Of a stretch of DNA of 64,000 bases, positions 23,146 to 33,840 are shown one piece after another. The notes beneath the pieces are model-generated. The model saw only the letters and a list, made by a program, of their open reading frames with translations, ran no database searches and was not told the origin of the DNA. The stretch is from contig JAQFVV010012394.1 in assembly GCA_028023455.1 (NCBI GenBank), positions 19,300,353-19,364,352 on the forward strand. Reading direction: 5' to 3'. Position 1 is the stretch's first letter, and every line of letters begins with the position of its first letter. Source of the stretch: Epiperipatus broadwayi (Eukaryota > Onychophora > Udeonychophora > Euonychophora > Peripatidae). A program made the position numbers and the translations under genes.

Positions 23146-23387
23146 ATTATTTATCTTTTCTACATGTGTATGGTCATGTGTATCAGTTGTATGAGATAGT
23201 GTGGATAGATGGAGGGTGCTTGAAAATCTGAGTTCAAATCCTCTAGACTTACAATTAAGCTCCTGGTTTGTGAAGAGTGCCTTGTTTTCATATATATATA
23301 TATATAATATAGTGAGCTTACCAATAAGTCAAACAAGCTCTTAATTGATAAGTGCAGTAAGAGGAAAATATTTAAAATCTCTATCTA

Positions 23388-23456
23388 GATTATTCCCATA
23401 CCCAGACCAATTGGTTTCAAGCTTTTGGCTCATCTCAGTGTGGAGCTAGAATAATC
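23388..23456 (-). ncRNA. Hairpin with hammerhead-like GUC motif
   Basis: Closing arms GATTATTC (23388-23395) and GAATAATC (23449-23456). On the minus strand the interior has CUGAGAUGA (two extra bases relative to CUGAUGA), a GAGC/GCUU stem with a CAAAA loop, GAAA (23418-23415), the self-complementary ACCAAUUGGU and then C, a GUC-type site at 23407-23405. UGG can pair with CCA upstream. The insertion in the core makes this uncertain. Confidence 0.35.
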
Positions 23457-24064
23457 AGATATTAGATCTGAAATATCAACTCAAAAAACAGCACTTATTT
23501 AATACGTAACATTTAAGTAGAAACTCTGAAATTTTCGGACATGAAAATGTTTTTAACTCCAGCTATCTAACTTAAATAGCTATAATGTGGGACTGAACCA
23601 AATTCAGATCTACATATATTAATAGCCTTAGCACTCCCTATATTACATATTTGTAAATACAAGCTCATAAAAGCAATGTCACACTATATATGACTTGAAA
23701 AAAAAATGACTTGCTTTATTGATTATGACATCAATAATTCTATTAAGAAATATTTATCACTACTTTTTTTTTTTTAAAGAGGCTGGAAAAAATTACTTGA
23801 AAATCAACTGATTTCGAAAAAGTAAAAAGTAGTAATAGGAAAAGCTCTGGAATTCAACAATCCATCTTTATTGTTTCCGTTATTATCAAAGTATCATTTG
23901 ATAAATGACGATCTACAATATCTTAAATAACAGGTTTTAAAATTGATTTTCAAGATTAGAATTACATAAAAATAAAATAACAATAAAAAGATAATAAATA
24001 ATAATATAATTCAATACAGAGTGTAATTTTCTACAAAGAAAAGATTAACAATATTTCAAATTAA

Positions 24065-24840
24065 CTACAGTTTAGCACTGCTTTCGATTTGTGAGGGAAA
24101 GGAAGCAGAGAACGAACATATAAAGTGATTAATATGTAAATTGATAGATTCACATATTTCACTTGTCATGTGGGTGTAGTTGGCAATAAACCACACCTCT
24201 TTAAATTTTCTATTTTGATTGTTGCTGCACTCAGCACAAATTACTTTGATGTTAAGCGGATCAAAGTTGTGACCAGAATCAATCCCCTGCTCCAGATATA
24301 CAGATTTTATATTGAAATCTGTTTTAGCATGACTATATATATATACTTACGTTGTGCTGACCTATGGTGCTATTGGTGTGGGATTCATGTAATAAATTGC
24401 ATTGCAAGTAGATCATTTCCACTAATTTTAAAGATGTTCTGGAGGTCATGTCTGGAGACAATTTATCTTTAGTATTGTTTAATAATTGATTTAAATTAGG
24501 AGGGATTCTGAAGGTAATATTGAATTTCTCAGACCAAATTGTTTTTAATCATTGTGATAAACTGGGTATAAATAGTCTAATCCATTCTTTAGTATTTTTA
24601 TGGTCCAGAGGTCTGATGTTTATTGTGGAATAAAAATTTTCGATGAATCTTATTAAGAAATTTTGATCATAACCTAGTAATTATTTAATTTTAATTTCTT
24701 TTTCTTTTTGCATTGCCTTATTTATCAATCTTATTATTACATATTTAATTCCTTTATTATAAACCAATGCTCATACAATCATTTCTTGACAGTTAATAGT
24801 TTCAATTGCCCCTGCAATCTTCCTCAGAACTACAAAATAT
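24065..24840 (-). pseudogene. Penelope-like element relic, C-terminal GIY-YIG region
   Basis: The minus strand, with several frameshifts, reads from about 24840: YNKGIKYVIIRLINKAM, then RPLDHKNTKEWIRLFIPSLS, FNITFRIPPNLNQLLNNTKD, and finally EQGIDSGHNFDPLNIKVIC, NQNRKFKEVWFI and ICESINLHINHF. It ends at a stop at 24065-24067. The pattern of an SGHNFD-type histidine/asparagine, NIKV, a basic RKFKE and an INLHIN-like end matches the end of the GIY-YIG endonuclease of Penelope-like retroelements. The RT domain is absent. A TATA microsatellite interrupts it near 24330. A short inverted copy of its first part is at 28321-28437. Confidence 0.6.
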
Positions 24841-25262
24841 ATACATACAAACTATATACATATACAAAAATATATTACATACATATACACAAAACATATA
24901 TATATATACACACACACAAAGATACAAACATATACCTACATATCTCTAAATACATGAATACTTATAAATAAATACATAAATCCTTTAAAATTTAACACTA
25001 ATGTTTATCCTTTTTTTTTTTTATTATAATCCTATTCCTTAATTTTAAAATCTTAATTCTTTATAGTTAATAATTTTTTATTGTTTATTCCAATCCTTAA
25101 AAATCTTATTATATTCTTTATATTATAGTAATTCGTTTTTAATTACTCCATTATATCCTTATTTCACATTACTTTATTACCTTATAATCTTTATATTCAT
25201 TAATTTTGAAATAGTTAAGGTTTTACTTCATTAGCGTTTGAAATCATTTAATATATATATAT

Positions 25263-25463
25263 GCACTCTGCGCACAGATAATGAAGCTATTCAATGTATG
25301 TAAAATTATCAAAAGTTACTGCCAAGCGCTTTCGGGACAGTTTATAGTCCCATATTCAAGTCGCCATGAATATGGGAATATAAACTGTCCCGAAAGCGCT
25401 TGGCGGTAACTTTTGATAATTTTTATGTACATTGAACAGCTTCATTATCTGTGCACAGAGCAC
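25263..25463. repeat. Near-perfect 201-bp hairpin (F4)
   Basis: Arms 25263-25358 and 25367-25463 are reverse complements with few mismatches, around an 8-bp loop AGTCGCCA. The motif CCCGAAAGCGCTTGGC occurs on both strands within it. Mostly non-coding and less AT-rich than its flanks. Confidence 0.85.
25362..25405 (+). ncRNA. Hammerhead-like architecture in the F4 hairpin
   Basis: CGCC (25362-25365) pairs with GGCG (25402-25405). Between them are AUGAAUAU, a stem II GGGA/UCCC (25374-25377, 25388-25391), GAAA (25392-25395), the self-complementary AGCGCU and U. This is the order of a type I hammerhead, but the core differs from CUGANGA at positions 3 and 8 (A and U, which could still pair) and has one extra base. 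Function is uncertain. Confidence 0.3.
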
Positions 25464-26130
25464 ACATATATATTAATTAATTAATTTTATACTATCATCC
25501 TGAAAATTATATATTTATTCTAATTAATTTTTCTTTTCTTAAATAATATCCTATGTCTTTTATACTTATATTTCCTAATTTTCAATTAAATACCATATAT
25601 ATAATATATTATATTATTATCATCCTATTTTTATACCAAATTCCTCTTACAACCTATCTTACTTATTTTCTTTACATTAATATTAAATTACTAAATAACT
25701 TCAGCTCTTAATTTTACTTTTAATTCTCTTTAATCTTCTCCCTCCACTTCCCTTCTTTACAACTAAACTGTTTTTTCTATTCAAATCTACATTCAAATTA
25801 TATACTTTAAATTAAATTAAAGTAATGTGAAATGAGGATATAATGGAGTAAATAAAAACGAATTACTATAATATAAAGAATATAATAAGATTTTTAAGGT
25901 TTGGAATAAACAATAAAATATTTAAAAATTATTAAATGTAAAGAATTACGATTTTAAAATTAAAGAATAGGATTATAATAAAAAGAAAAAGGATAAAGAT
26001 TAGAGTTAAAATTTAAAGGATTTATGTGTTTCTTTATAAGTATTCATGTATTTAGAGATATGTAGGTATATGTTTGTATTTTTGTGTAAATATATATGTA
26101 TGTTTTGGGTATATGTATGTAATATATATA

Positions 26131-26829
26131 TGAAAAACAAAAAAACACAAGTTAAAACTTGCTAACGCTTGTATTTATGACAATAGATGGCGTTCTACCA
26201 AAAACACCGCCAAGTGTATGTTTTGTTTACATAAACGTCAGAGCAAGCATTATCTATCTCTAACTTTAGTTCCACCTTCAGATCATGATTTCAAGCTATT
26301 TGCTATCGTCAGTGAAGGACAGGAATAAGAAACTAGATCGAAACAAACTCTGAGCATTTATGAAACAGTTTCTATTCAGCTTGCAAGCATGAATCTTTTA
26401 GACACGTAGTCTTCAAACTCAGCATAGCAAGCCAAATAGCTACTTGGGTCTGATATCAGTTCAGCATCATCACATAGTAGAAGGCTGTGGTGGTGCTGAA
26501 CTGATATCAGACCATGTAGCTATCTGGCTTGCTATGCTGAGTTTGAAGACATTACGTGTCTAAAAGATTCACGCTTGCAAGCTGACTAGAAACTGTTTCA
26601 TAAACGCTCAGGGTTTGGGTTTAGATCTAGTTTCTTATTTCTGTCCTTCACTGATGATAGAAAATAGCTTGAAATCATGATCTGAAGGTGGAACTAAAGT
26701 TAGAGATAGTGAATGCTTGCTCTGATGTTTATGTAAACAAAACATACGCTTGATGGTATTTTTGGTAGAACACCATCTATTGTCATAAATACAAGCGTTA
26801 GCAAGTTTTAACGTGTTTTTTGTTTTTCA
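26131..26829. repeat. 699-bp palindrome with 344-bp arms (F5)
   Basis: Arms 26131-26474 and 26486-26829 are reverse complements with scattered mismatches and an 11-bp loop. The unit includes TGAAAAACAAAAAAACAC at its outer end, ACAATAGATGGCGTT, and AGTTTGAAGACATTACGTG near the inner end. It lies directly against the right arm of the 24872-26124 inverted repeat. No open frame of note. It could be two head-to-head copies of a roughly 345-bp repeat or a foldback element. Confidence 0.88.
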
Positions 26830-26881
26830 TAAATGTACCTTTGAGGTTTTTCTTGCAATGATATAAATTGCAGAGGCTTTT

Positions 26882-27185
26882 ACTATGTGGTGATGCTGAA
26901 ATTTTATCAGACCCATGTAGCTATCTTCTTGCTATGCTGAGTTTGAAGACATTACATGTCTAAAAGATTCACGCTTGCAAGCTGAATAGAAACTGTTTCA
27001 TAAACATGCAGAGTTTGTGTTTAGATCTAGTTTCTTATTCCTATCCTTCACTGACGATAGCAAATAGCTTGAAATCATGATCTGAAGGTGGAACTAAAGT
27101 TAGAGAAAGTGAATGCTTGCGCTGACGTTTATATAACAAAATATACGCTTTGACGGTGTTTTGGTAGAATGCCATCTATTGTCAT
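26882..27185 (+). repeat. Third copy of the F5 unit
   Basis: This copy has the same orientation as the right arm of the palindrome. It begins at CTATGTGGTGATGCTGAA and ends at CATCTATTGTCAT, where it runs into a TA microsatellite (27186-27195). The outer 25-40 bp of the unit are missing. Confidence 0.8.
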
Positions 27186-28245
27186 ATATATATATAGTAA
27201 TCATATGTTTTGACTCAATGATAGTAAGCTTTATTCAGTGATCCAGCATGTAAAATTTTAAATTTTAATTAGTAACAATTTATTAATATATTGAAAATCA
27301 GTGTGTAAAAATCAGTTATAGATTGAAATGCTTGTTGGATTATAATTTTACAACTAAGCAAAAGCTCACCAAGAAATATCCTAAAAGTGATGATGACTTG
27401 GGTTGTTAAAGACACTGGAAGATCTGATTGAGTGAATATTTATTCCATAAACATTTTTATCACATGTTCCAGTGGCAGCTTCATTTCAAATAATATTTAG
27501 TAGTATATAACCAATTTGGAAGTATGAAAATATTTAACACTTTAATATTATTATTATTAAACAGTAATTAAAAGAAAACAATTTATAATTCTTCTAAATT
27601 TTGTGAACAATCTTTTAATATATTGTATTTTAACTTAAATTGAAATGTACCAGTCTAAATTTTTTATCACTAGAGGGACAGATAGTAATTTATTCACACT
27701 GTTCAGATTGGCCCATTTAGGACCAATCATTCACTGTAATACAAGGTATATATAATATAACAAAGTTTGTAGGGGGATGATTAAGAAAAAAAATCAGAAT
27801 CAACAGACTTCAATTCTAAACTTATAAAATAAGGAAGAAAAAGCTGAAAAATCAGAAAAATTGAAATCTACTTGAATGGGATTATTGTTTATTTAAATAT
27901 ATGGAATAGAAAATCTTAAAGCCTTGTATTGTTTCAACCCTGTTTTTCCATCGATTTGATAATTCCTGAGATTCATACTGGGAAAGAGAAGTGAGAACCA
28001 TATGGATAATTATTTACCTCAACAAATATTACTTCGAAATAAGAACAATTTCAGAAAATGTAAGCATTTGCTTTTATTTTGTTTATATTTTTAAATTTTC
28101 AGATTTAAAAATAATGCATAGATTACTTATATTTAAAAGAAGACGAAAATGTTTGTTTTCACATGCTCTTATTATAAAACAGATAAGACATTTACTTATA
28201 AATTACAATATATGTATATGGTTTGTATGTATATATATATTTCAT

Positions 28246-28320
28246 ATGTCATAACATCAGCCGGGAACCAACTACTTGCTTGCAAGACAGCTATGCTGAC
28301 CTCACGGCTATCAATGCTTA
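28246..28320 (-). repeat. S2 SINE copy, internally deleted
   Basis: It matches the minus-strand SINE at 19398-19494 (TAGCCG-GAGG A box region, GCAAGTAGTTGGTT, CCGGC-GATG-TATGACA), but the stretch holding the B box is deleted. It abuts the PLE fragment that starts at 28321. Confidence 0.6.
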
Positions 28321-28437
28321 TTTTGTAGTTCTGAGGAAGATTGCAGGGGCCATCAAAACTGTTAACTGTCAAGAAATGATTGTATAAACATTCGTTTAAT
28401 AATAAAAGAATTAAATATGTAATAACCTAGTAATTAA
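28321..28437 (+). repeat. Short Penelope-like fragment, inverted relative to 24.7 kb
   Basis: The sequence from TTTTGTAGTTCTGAGGAAG to ATTAAATATGTAATAACCTAG is the inverted copy of about 24660-24840, with an internal deletion of roughly 60-80 bp. The two inverted copies bracket the whole 3.5-kb cluster of inverted repeats between them. Confidence 0.65.
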
Positions 28438-28664
28438 TTGTTTGAGAAGTCATGTGACATTCAAGCCTCTTTTTTCCAATAACAAATTGAATATTTAACA
28501 ATTCTATTCAATTAGTTTTTTTTTAGTATAGTTCTGAGAATAAATCCTGAAATACTCAGCTCTGTGATTATTTCTACCAAAACTACAATAAAAAGTTGAA
28601 GTAACAAAAAAGAAGACAACACATATACTTATATATATACAATTTCAACCATTATTGATTCAGT

Positions 28665-31020
28665 GCAATCGATTCAGTGCAGGATGAAGATCTATCGGAA
28701 GTTTAATTTAGGTTTTTCAATCCATAGCTTCTCTTTCCATGTGGTCTCTTTCTAGATCTTTTACAGTCTCTGGGATCCAATTTAAAACTTAATCTTTCCA
28801 TCTATTATCATCTCTTTTAGAAATAGGTCCAGTCCAACTCCATATCAAACTTTTAATTCTTTCAATGATTTCTCACCTATGTTTATCATTTTTGATTTCT
28901 ACTTGCTATTTCTAATGTACATTTCTTCATGCATCATTGAGTAGACTGAAGTGTCTGTACTGCTACTTTGTTAAGTGTCCAAGTCTCAAATTCACAAGTA
29001 AAAATTGATAAATCACATCTAGTAAAAACTTTTCCTTTCAAACACCTAGTCATAGTTATTTCTACCAAACTCATTCCATCAAATGTAATTCTATGATTAA
29101 TATTATAGTCTGACCAAGATATTTATAATTGTTAACTTCTTCTAATTCATGATGATGAATCTTTTTGAGATTTTTTTAGGTATTACTTTAGTCTCTTTAG
29201 CATTTATTTTTAGCCCTATTGTCTTACTTTCATCTGATAACTCTTGCAACATTTCCTGAAGGTCTGAAGTATTATTTGCAAAAAGAATCATATGATCAGC
29301 AAAGTCTAGATCACTTAAATCATTTCCATTTACTTTTATACCCTAAGATTTTCCATTTTAATCAATATAATATTTCTTATAAAACTGATGTAAAATGTTT
29401 TGGAGATATGGAATCACTTTGTCATATACCTTTCTAATGTGTAGTAACAAAATATAATCTAATTCCTTCTGTTGCATTTTCATAAATATCTTCCAGAATA
29501 TAATATCCTTGGTCTATATCTTAATGATTCAAAGCTTTAATCATTATAGACACACTTATAAAATCAAATACCTTTTCATAATCTAGAAACTCAAACCATT
29601 GATCTTTTTGAATCTTCTCTCAATATTTAGATATGATCCACTGTACTAAATCTACTTTTAAATCCAGATGGTTTTTTTAGTTCCTTAAAATCCAAAGTTT
29701 GCTGTAGATGTGTTGTAATTATCTTGGCAAAGATTTTGGTTGAAAACTACTAGATCTGAAATATTCAATAATTGGTTTATCACTTTTTGAAATATCAATA
29801 TTACTACAGCATTCTTCCAATCATCTGGTACATCTTTATTACTTAGCATTTGGTATATAACTTTAATAACCTTTTTTTATTTCTTCACTTGCTTCTTTTA
29901 AAGTAGCAATTATAATTTTATAATTTTCTGAAGCTTTTATATTCTTCATAGATTTTATTGCATGTCTCATGTTTTCATATAAAATGTTTGTTAATTCAGA
30001 ATATGTAATAACTGTTAAGATTTTTTCTTTATTATTTCTTTCACATATTTCATGATGTAATCTCTCTTTGTAGTAATAGATTATCTTCTTATTAGAGAAA
30101 TAATTTTCCTTCAACTATCAAAATGTTGTTTTATACTTTTAAGTTTTTTATTCTCTTTCATAGCTTTTTTGCTAATTCACTATTACGTTTTTTTTATATT
30201 ATTATTAAAACTTTAGATATTCGTTTAAGTGGACCATTTCAAAATATCCCTTCTTTTCTTCAAAAATTGCTTTATCTCAATATAAAATTTATTAGTAAAT
30301 CACTTCTTTTTGTACTAGCTATATTTCTTGTAGTTTTTAATAGTAGTTGCCTTCGTATTGATCAAAATCTGTTAAATATTATAAAATGATTTGAAAGGGG
30401 TAATTTAAATTTGTTGGAGTATTGCTTTTGAAGATCAGAAATATAAATGATTAAAAATGTTTTTCATAATAACTTTAATCTCTCTAATTTTGCAATAACT
30501 GTACCATATGTCTCGCTAATCCATGATCCTTTTTTTTGTTGAATCTATTAAGAGCATTTCAATCTTGAAATACATATTTGCTATTAATCAAAACATATTC
30601 CAATTCACTGTACTTTCATTTGATCGCTTTCATGTTCATTTCCATTTATCATATTTCTCAAAGAAATAATTTATAATACAGTGTTTTTCTTTTTCTTCAA
30701 AATTCACAAGTCTATGCTCTTTCTCATTTCTATCTTATAATCAAATTTATCTACATCACTTAATCTTTCAATAATTTACAAATTAAACACTAAAATTTCC
30801 TAATGCAATTTAAAAAATATTTGATGTGATCAAAAAAGCATTTTGTAAATCCATATAAAAATCCTCTATTTTTTCATCCCAATGAGAACTTGTTAGGCCA
30901 TTTGTTGTCTTCCTTTAATTAGAATAACTAATATTACCATTCTATCTAATATATCATCAATCACCGTGATGTTATTCTTTCACTCTTTATTTATAATAAT
31001 TCTCACTCCATTTGTCCAAG
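28665..31020 (-). pseudogene. Old, degenerate RTE copy
   Basis: This is collinear with the RTE at 15410-18652 from its 3' coding end (GTGCAGGATGAAGA at about 28678) to the endonuclease region (about 31000). Matching blocks include NMRHAIKSMKNIKASENYKI at about 29930-30000, the region corresponding to FVDYEKAFDS, and the thumb. It has many stops and deletions, is about 10% shorter over the aligned span, and has no GAT tail. The 5' end fades at about 31016 beside unrelated sequence. Confidence 0.85.
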
Positions 31021-31344
31021 GTGAGGGCTTCATTTTCAGTTGTTGTAAACTCCCATTTGCTTGAGTTTTATTAATGGCATGGTTGATTAAACAATATACA
31101 GTATATATATTTCCTATATTGTAAAATAAAAATAAAAAATACAACATCAACAACAAAGATGAACAAAGCAAGTTCTTTCAGGAAGAAGACATGCAAGTAT
31201 TTGTGGTGTTCAGGGAATGATCCAGCACTATTGGTGATGTATCCAGTTTTAATTATATCAAATATAATAAGTTTATCATGCATAATTTTTTTAGAAACTA
31301 ATACAATGGAAATTGAAAACAAAGAAAATGAAGAGCTTTAAGAA

Positions 31345-32340
31345 ATGATGAAAACAAATATTTTTGAAGCAAGCTGTGAAGAAGATAGTTTAGAGACTTC
31401 TGATATAGACAATGTTCATCCAGATAGAGATTCATGCAATGAAATAAAGCATAAAGACATTAATAAAGAGATAAAAATGCATGAAAATGCTGCAACATCA
31501 TTACAATTGAATATGATGCATATGATTAACACATTGTTTAAACAAATGGAATCAAAGCTAGATAATCAGACACGGATGTAAAACAGTTAAACAAAGGAAG
31601 GGTGAGCATAATAAATATACAGTTCAAATGAGGGATAATTTTTGCAAAGCATTTAAATCACAGCAAAGATTAAATGATCCAAAGCAAATAGATGATGATT
31701 AAAAAAATAAGCAAATACAACTTCAAGAAGAAACAATGGATCAAATCATAGATGATGAACAAGCCAATTGCTCTTATAATCAGAAAATGAAACAAAAATA
31801 TGTGATGAACTTTTGATTGAATCAGAACTTGAAATAGAACATAAACAAGTTCAAATAAAACAAAAAATAGTAGAAGTTGAACTAAAACTACTTAAAGAAA
31901 TTGAAAAAAAAAAAAGCACGAACTGTTAAAACTAAATACCAAAATAATTGAAGATATACACAAAGACTTAAAACAAACGTTAGATGGATCAAAAGAATGT
32001 GATGTATTATATCAAGTACTACCCAAAATCTGCTGGATAAACAAATACAAATAATATTACTTTATACCCAAAATGAAATGGAATCACTGTTAACACAAAC
32101 ACTAAATGAAGACTTGCCTCTCATGCTGATTAATCTAGTGGATAAAAAAATCCAACAGCATCAACAAAACATTTTATTTACAACTGGGAAGAAATAAAAC
32201 ATAATTTTCTTTCACACCAATTGCTTCTTCTCCACAGTTGCCACAAAAAGAAAATGCCCTCAGACAGACTTTATTATCAAATTAGACAATCTTACTTCAT
32301 TGAACAATGGTTGGATAAACAGTTTATAAAATGTCCAATG
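31345..32340 (+). pseudogene. Broken, charged coiled-coil-like coding sequence, possible LINE ORF1
   Basis: An open frame at 31345-31581 (rich in Asp, Glu, Lys and Asn; contains MHMINTLFKQMESKLDNQ) is followed by further broken frames such as EIEHKQVQIKQKIVEVELKL near 31820-31890. The composition suggests a coiled coil. It could be the ORF1 of a non-LTR element whose RT relic lies further right (36.6-37.2 kb), or a dead gene. I do not recognise the protein. Confidence 0.35.
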
Positions 32341-33626
32341 AACATCCAAAAATAACTTTCAATAAATATAATCATTTTTCTATTTTTATAAACAATTTAT
32401 TATTCATTTTTCCTTCTCTTCTAAGCAATCAAGTGATATGCAAATTTTTTTTAAAAAAAGGATCTGAAATGAAGTTTAAGAAAAAACTAAGTTTTGATGT
32501 AAAATCAGTTTTTTTTCTTTTAATCAGATTGGGATATTACTCATTCAAATCCCAGGATTTTCATTATGCTTTGTGAATAATAAAAAAAAAAAGGACACTA
32601 CTAACAGTTAGTTAGATCTGGTCTGGAACTTTGAATGATACTACTCTGACTGAAATGAAGAAATAGGCTTATTTAAATGAGAGCTAGATATTACAAAACT
32701 ATACTAACCCCATAAACCTATAATAATAACCAGAAAAGAAGTAAATGACAATTATTTTGTTTTGGTGAGTCTTGTATTTAAAGACTGATTTGCATTTTAT
32801 TTTAAATAATTTGAATTTGTAACTAATGCTTGTTATTTGGATATGATTTTGAAAGAAACTGTCAGTTTTTTTTTAAAAAAAGGAAAGAAATGAATTGTAA
32901 TAACTTCTCTTTACTTGTTAAAATTATTTTAAAAAAAATATTATTATATATCACATATGTATGCTAAGCTTATAAATTTATATAAGTTATTAATAAAAGA
33001 AAGAAGTACAAAAATAATGATGAAAATGTAAGTACAATGCACACACATAAATTGTGTAAGTTTGAAATAACCATAGTTAACAATGTAATTATTTCCATTA
33101 GTCTCATTCGTTCATAGTTAAACTTATATTTTATTTGATTATTGAAAATTGGATTTTATGTAGATTGATTTATATATATACAGTTATTTTTTCAATGTTT
33201 AATAGTTCACATATGTTCATATCAGTATGGGAGAATATCTTCCTATCAGTTTAATGAGTTAGGGATCGATCTCAGAATGAATTATCCCTGTGTAAATTGT
33301 AGTTGTATTAAACTAGGATTAGGAACCAAAAGCCACTCATTATAATTATTGTATAGAAGGTTTATTCAGTTATGGTTAAGACCAAAAGAAACCCCTTTAT
33401 AGTTATTATTATATAAGCAGTTATGTTATAAAAAATAAAAAACATAAAACTTTTATATAAAAATATCTATTGCTTTTACAAATAACAAATAAACTGATTT
33501 AAGACACAGTTGATTGTGAACTAGAAGAACTATGAAGGAAAAAAATAATAAAGAATCTGAAAAAAATATAGAGGCTAAACTCTCCATACAGTAGCACTAC
33601 CAGTGCAAGCCAGAGTAATTGAAGTT

Positions 33627-33840
33627 ATGGAAGAATAAATATGAACAAAGTGATTATACAGAAAGTGGGTTAGGCCATGGAGTTGACAAAGATTGTGTTG
33701 TGGAAATGGGATGGAGCAGATTATGGGGAAACTTAGGGTGGGGAATGGAAAGGGAAGGTAAAGTGGCTAACAGGTTTCTCTGGGCATAATTGCTGAGAGA
33801 TTCCCGACTCCATATAAGATGTCACAGTGCATCACATCAC
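33627..33840 (+). mobile_element. LINE 3' end fragment, first of two in tandem
   Basis: It matches the end of the following LINE (compare 35815-36047): GAAGAATAAATATGAACAAAG, ACAGAAAGTGGGTTA, GGCTAACAGGTTT, TGCTGAGAGATTCC, ending in CATCACATCAC. An internal deletion removes about 50 bp after GGGTTA. It is immediately followed by the longer copy in the same orientation. Confidence 0.8.

Larger units (their letters stand above)
22803..23260. mobile_element. F2 elements as a head-to-head inverted pair
   Basis: A minus-strand unit (about 22811-22985) and plus-strand units (about 23020-23250) face each other with TGTGTGGGAGAT heads inward. The plus side contains a short partial head (23028-23075) followed by a fuller copy (23078-23250). 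Both outer ends finish in GAGTTCAAATCC-type sequence (22814-22826 inverted; near 23230-23241), which resembles a Pol III B box. A TGAGATAGTGTGG stretch about 40 bp upstream could be an A box, but this is weak. Confidence 0.65.
24872..26124. repeat. Long inverted repeat, 300-bp arms, with a hairpin in its centre
   Basis: The segment 24872-25176 is the reverse complement of 25817-26124 apart from small differences (for example GTAATGTGAAATGAGGATAT on the right against its complement on the left). The 640-bp spacer contains the separate hairpin 25263-25463. It looks like a foldback element, possibly a MITE with very long terminal repeats. No transposase is present. Confidence 0.8.
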
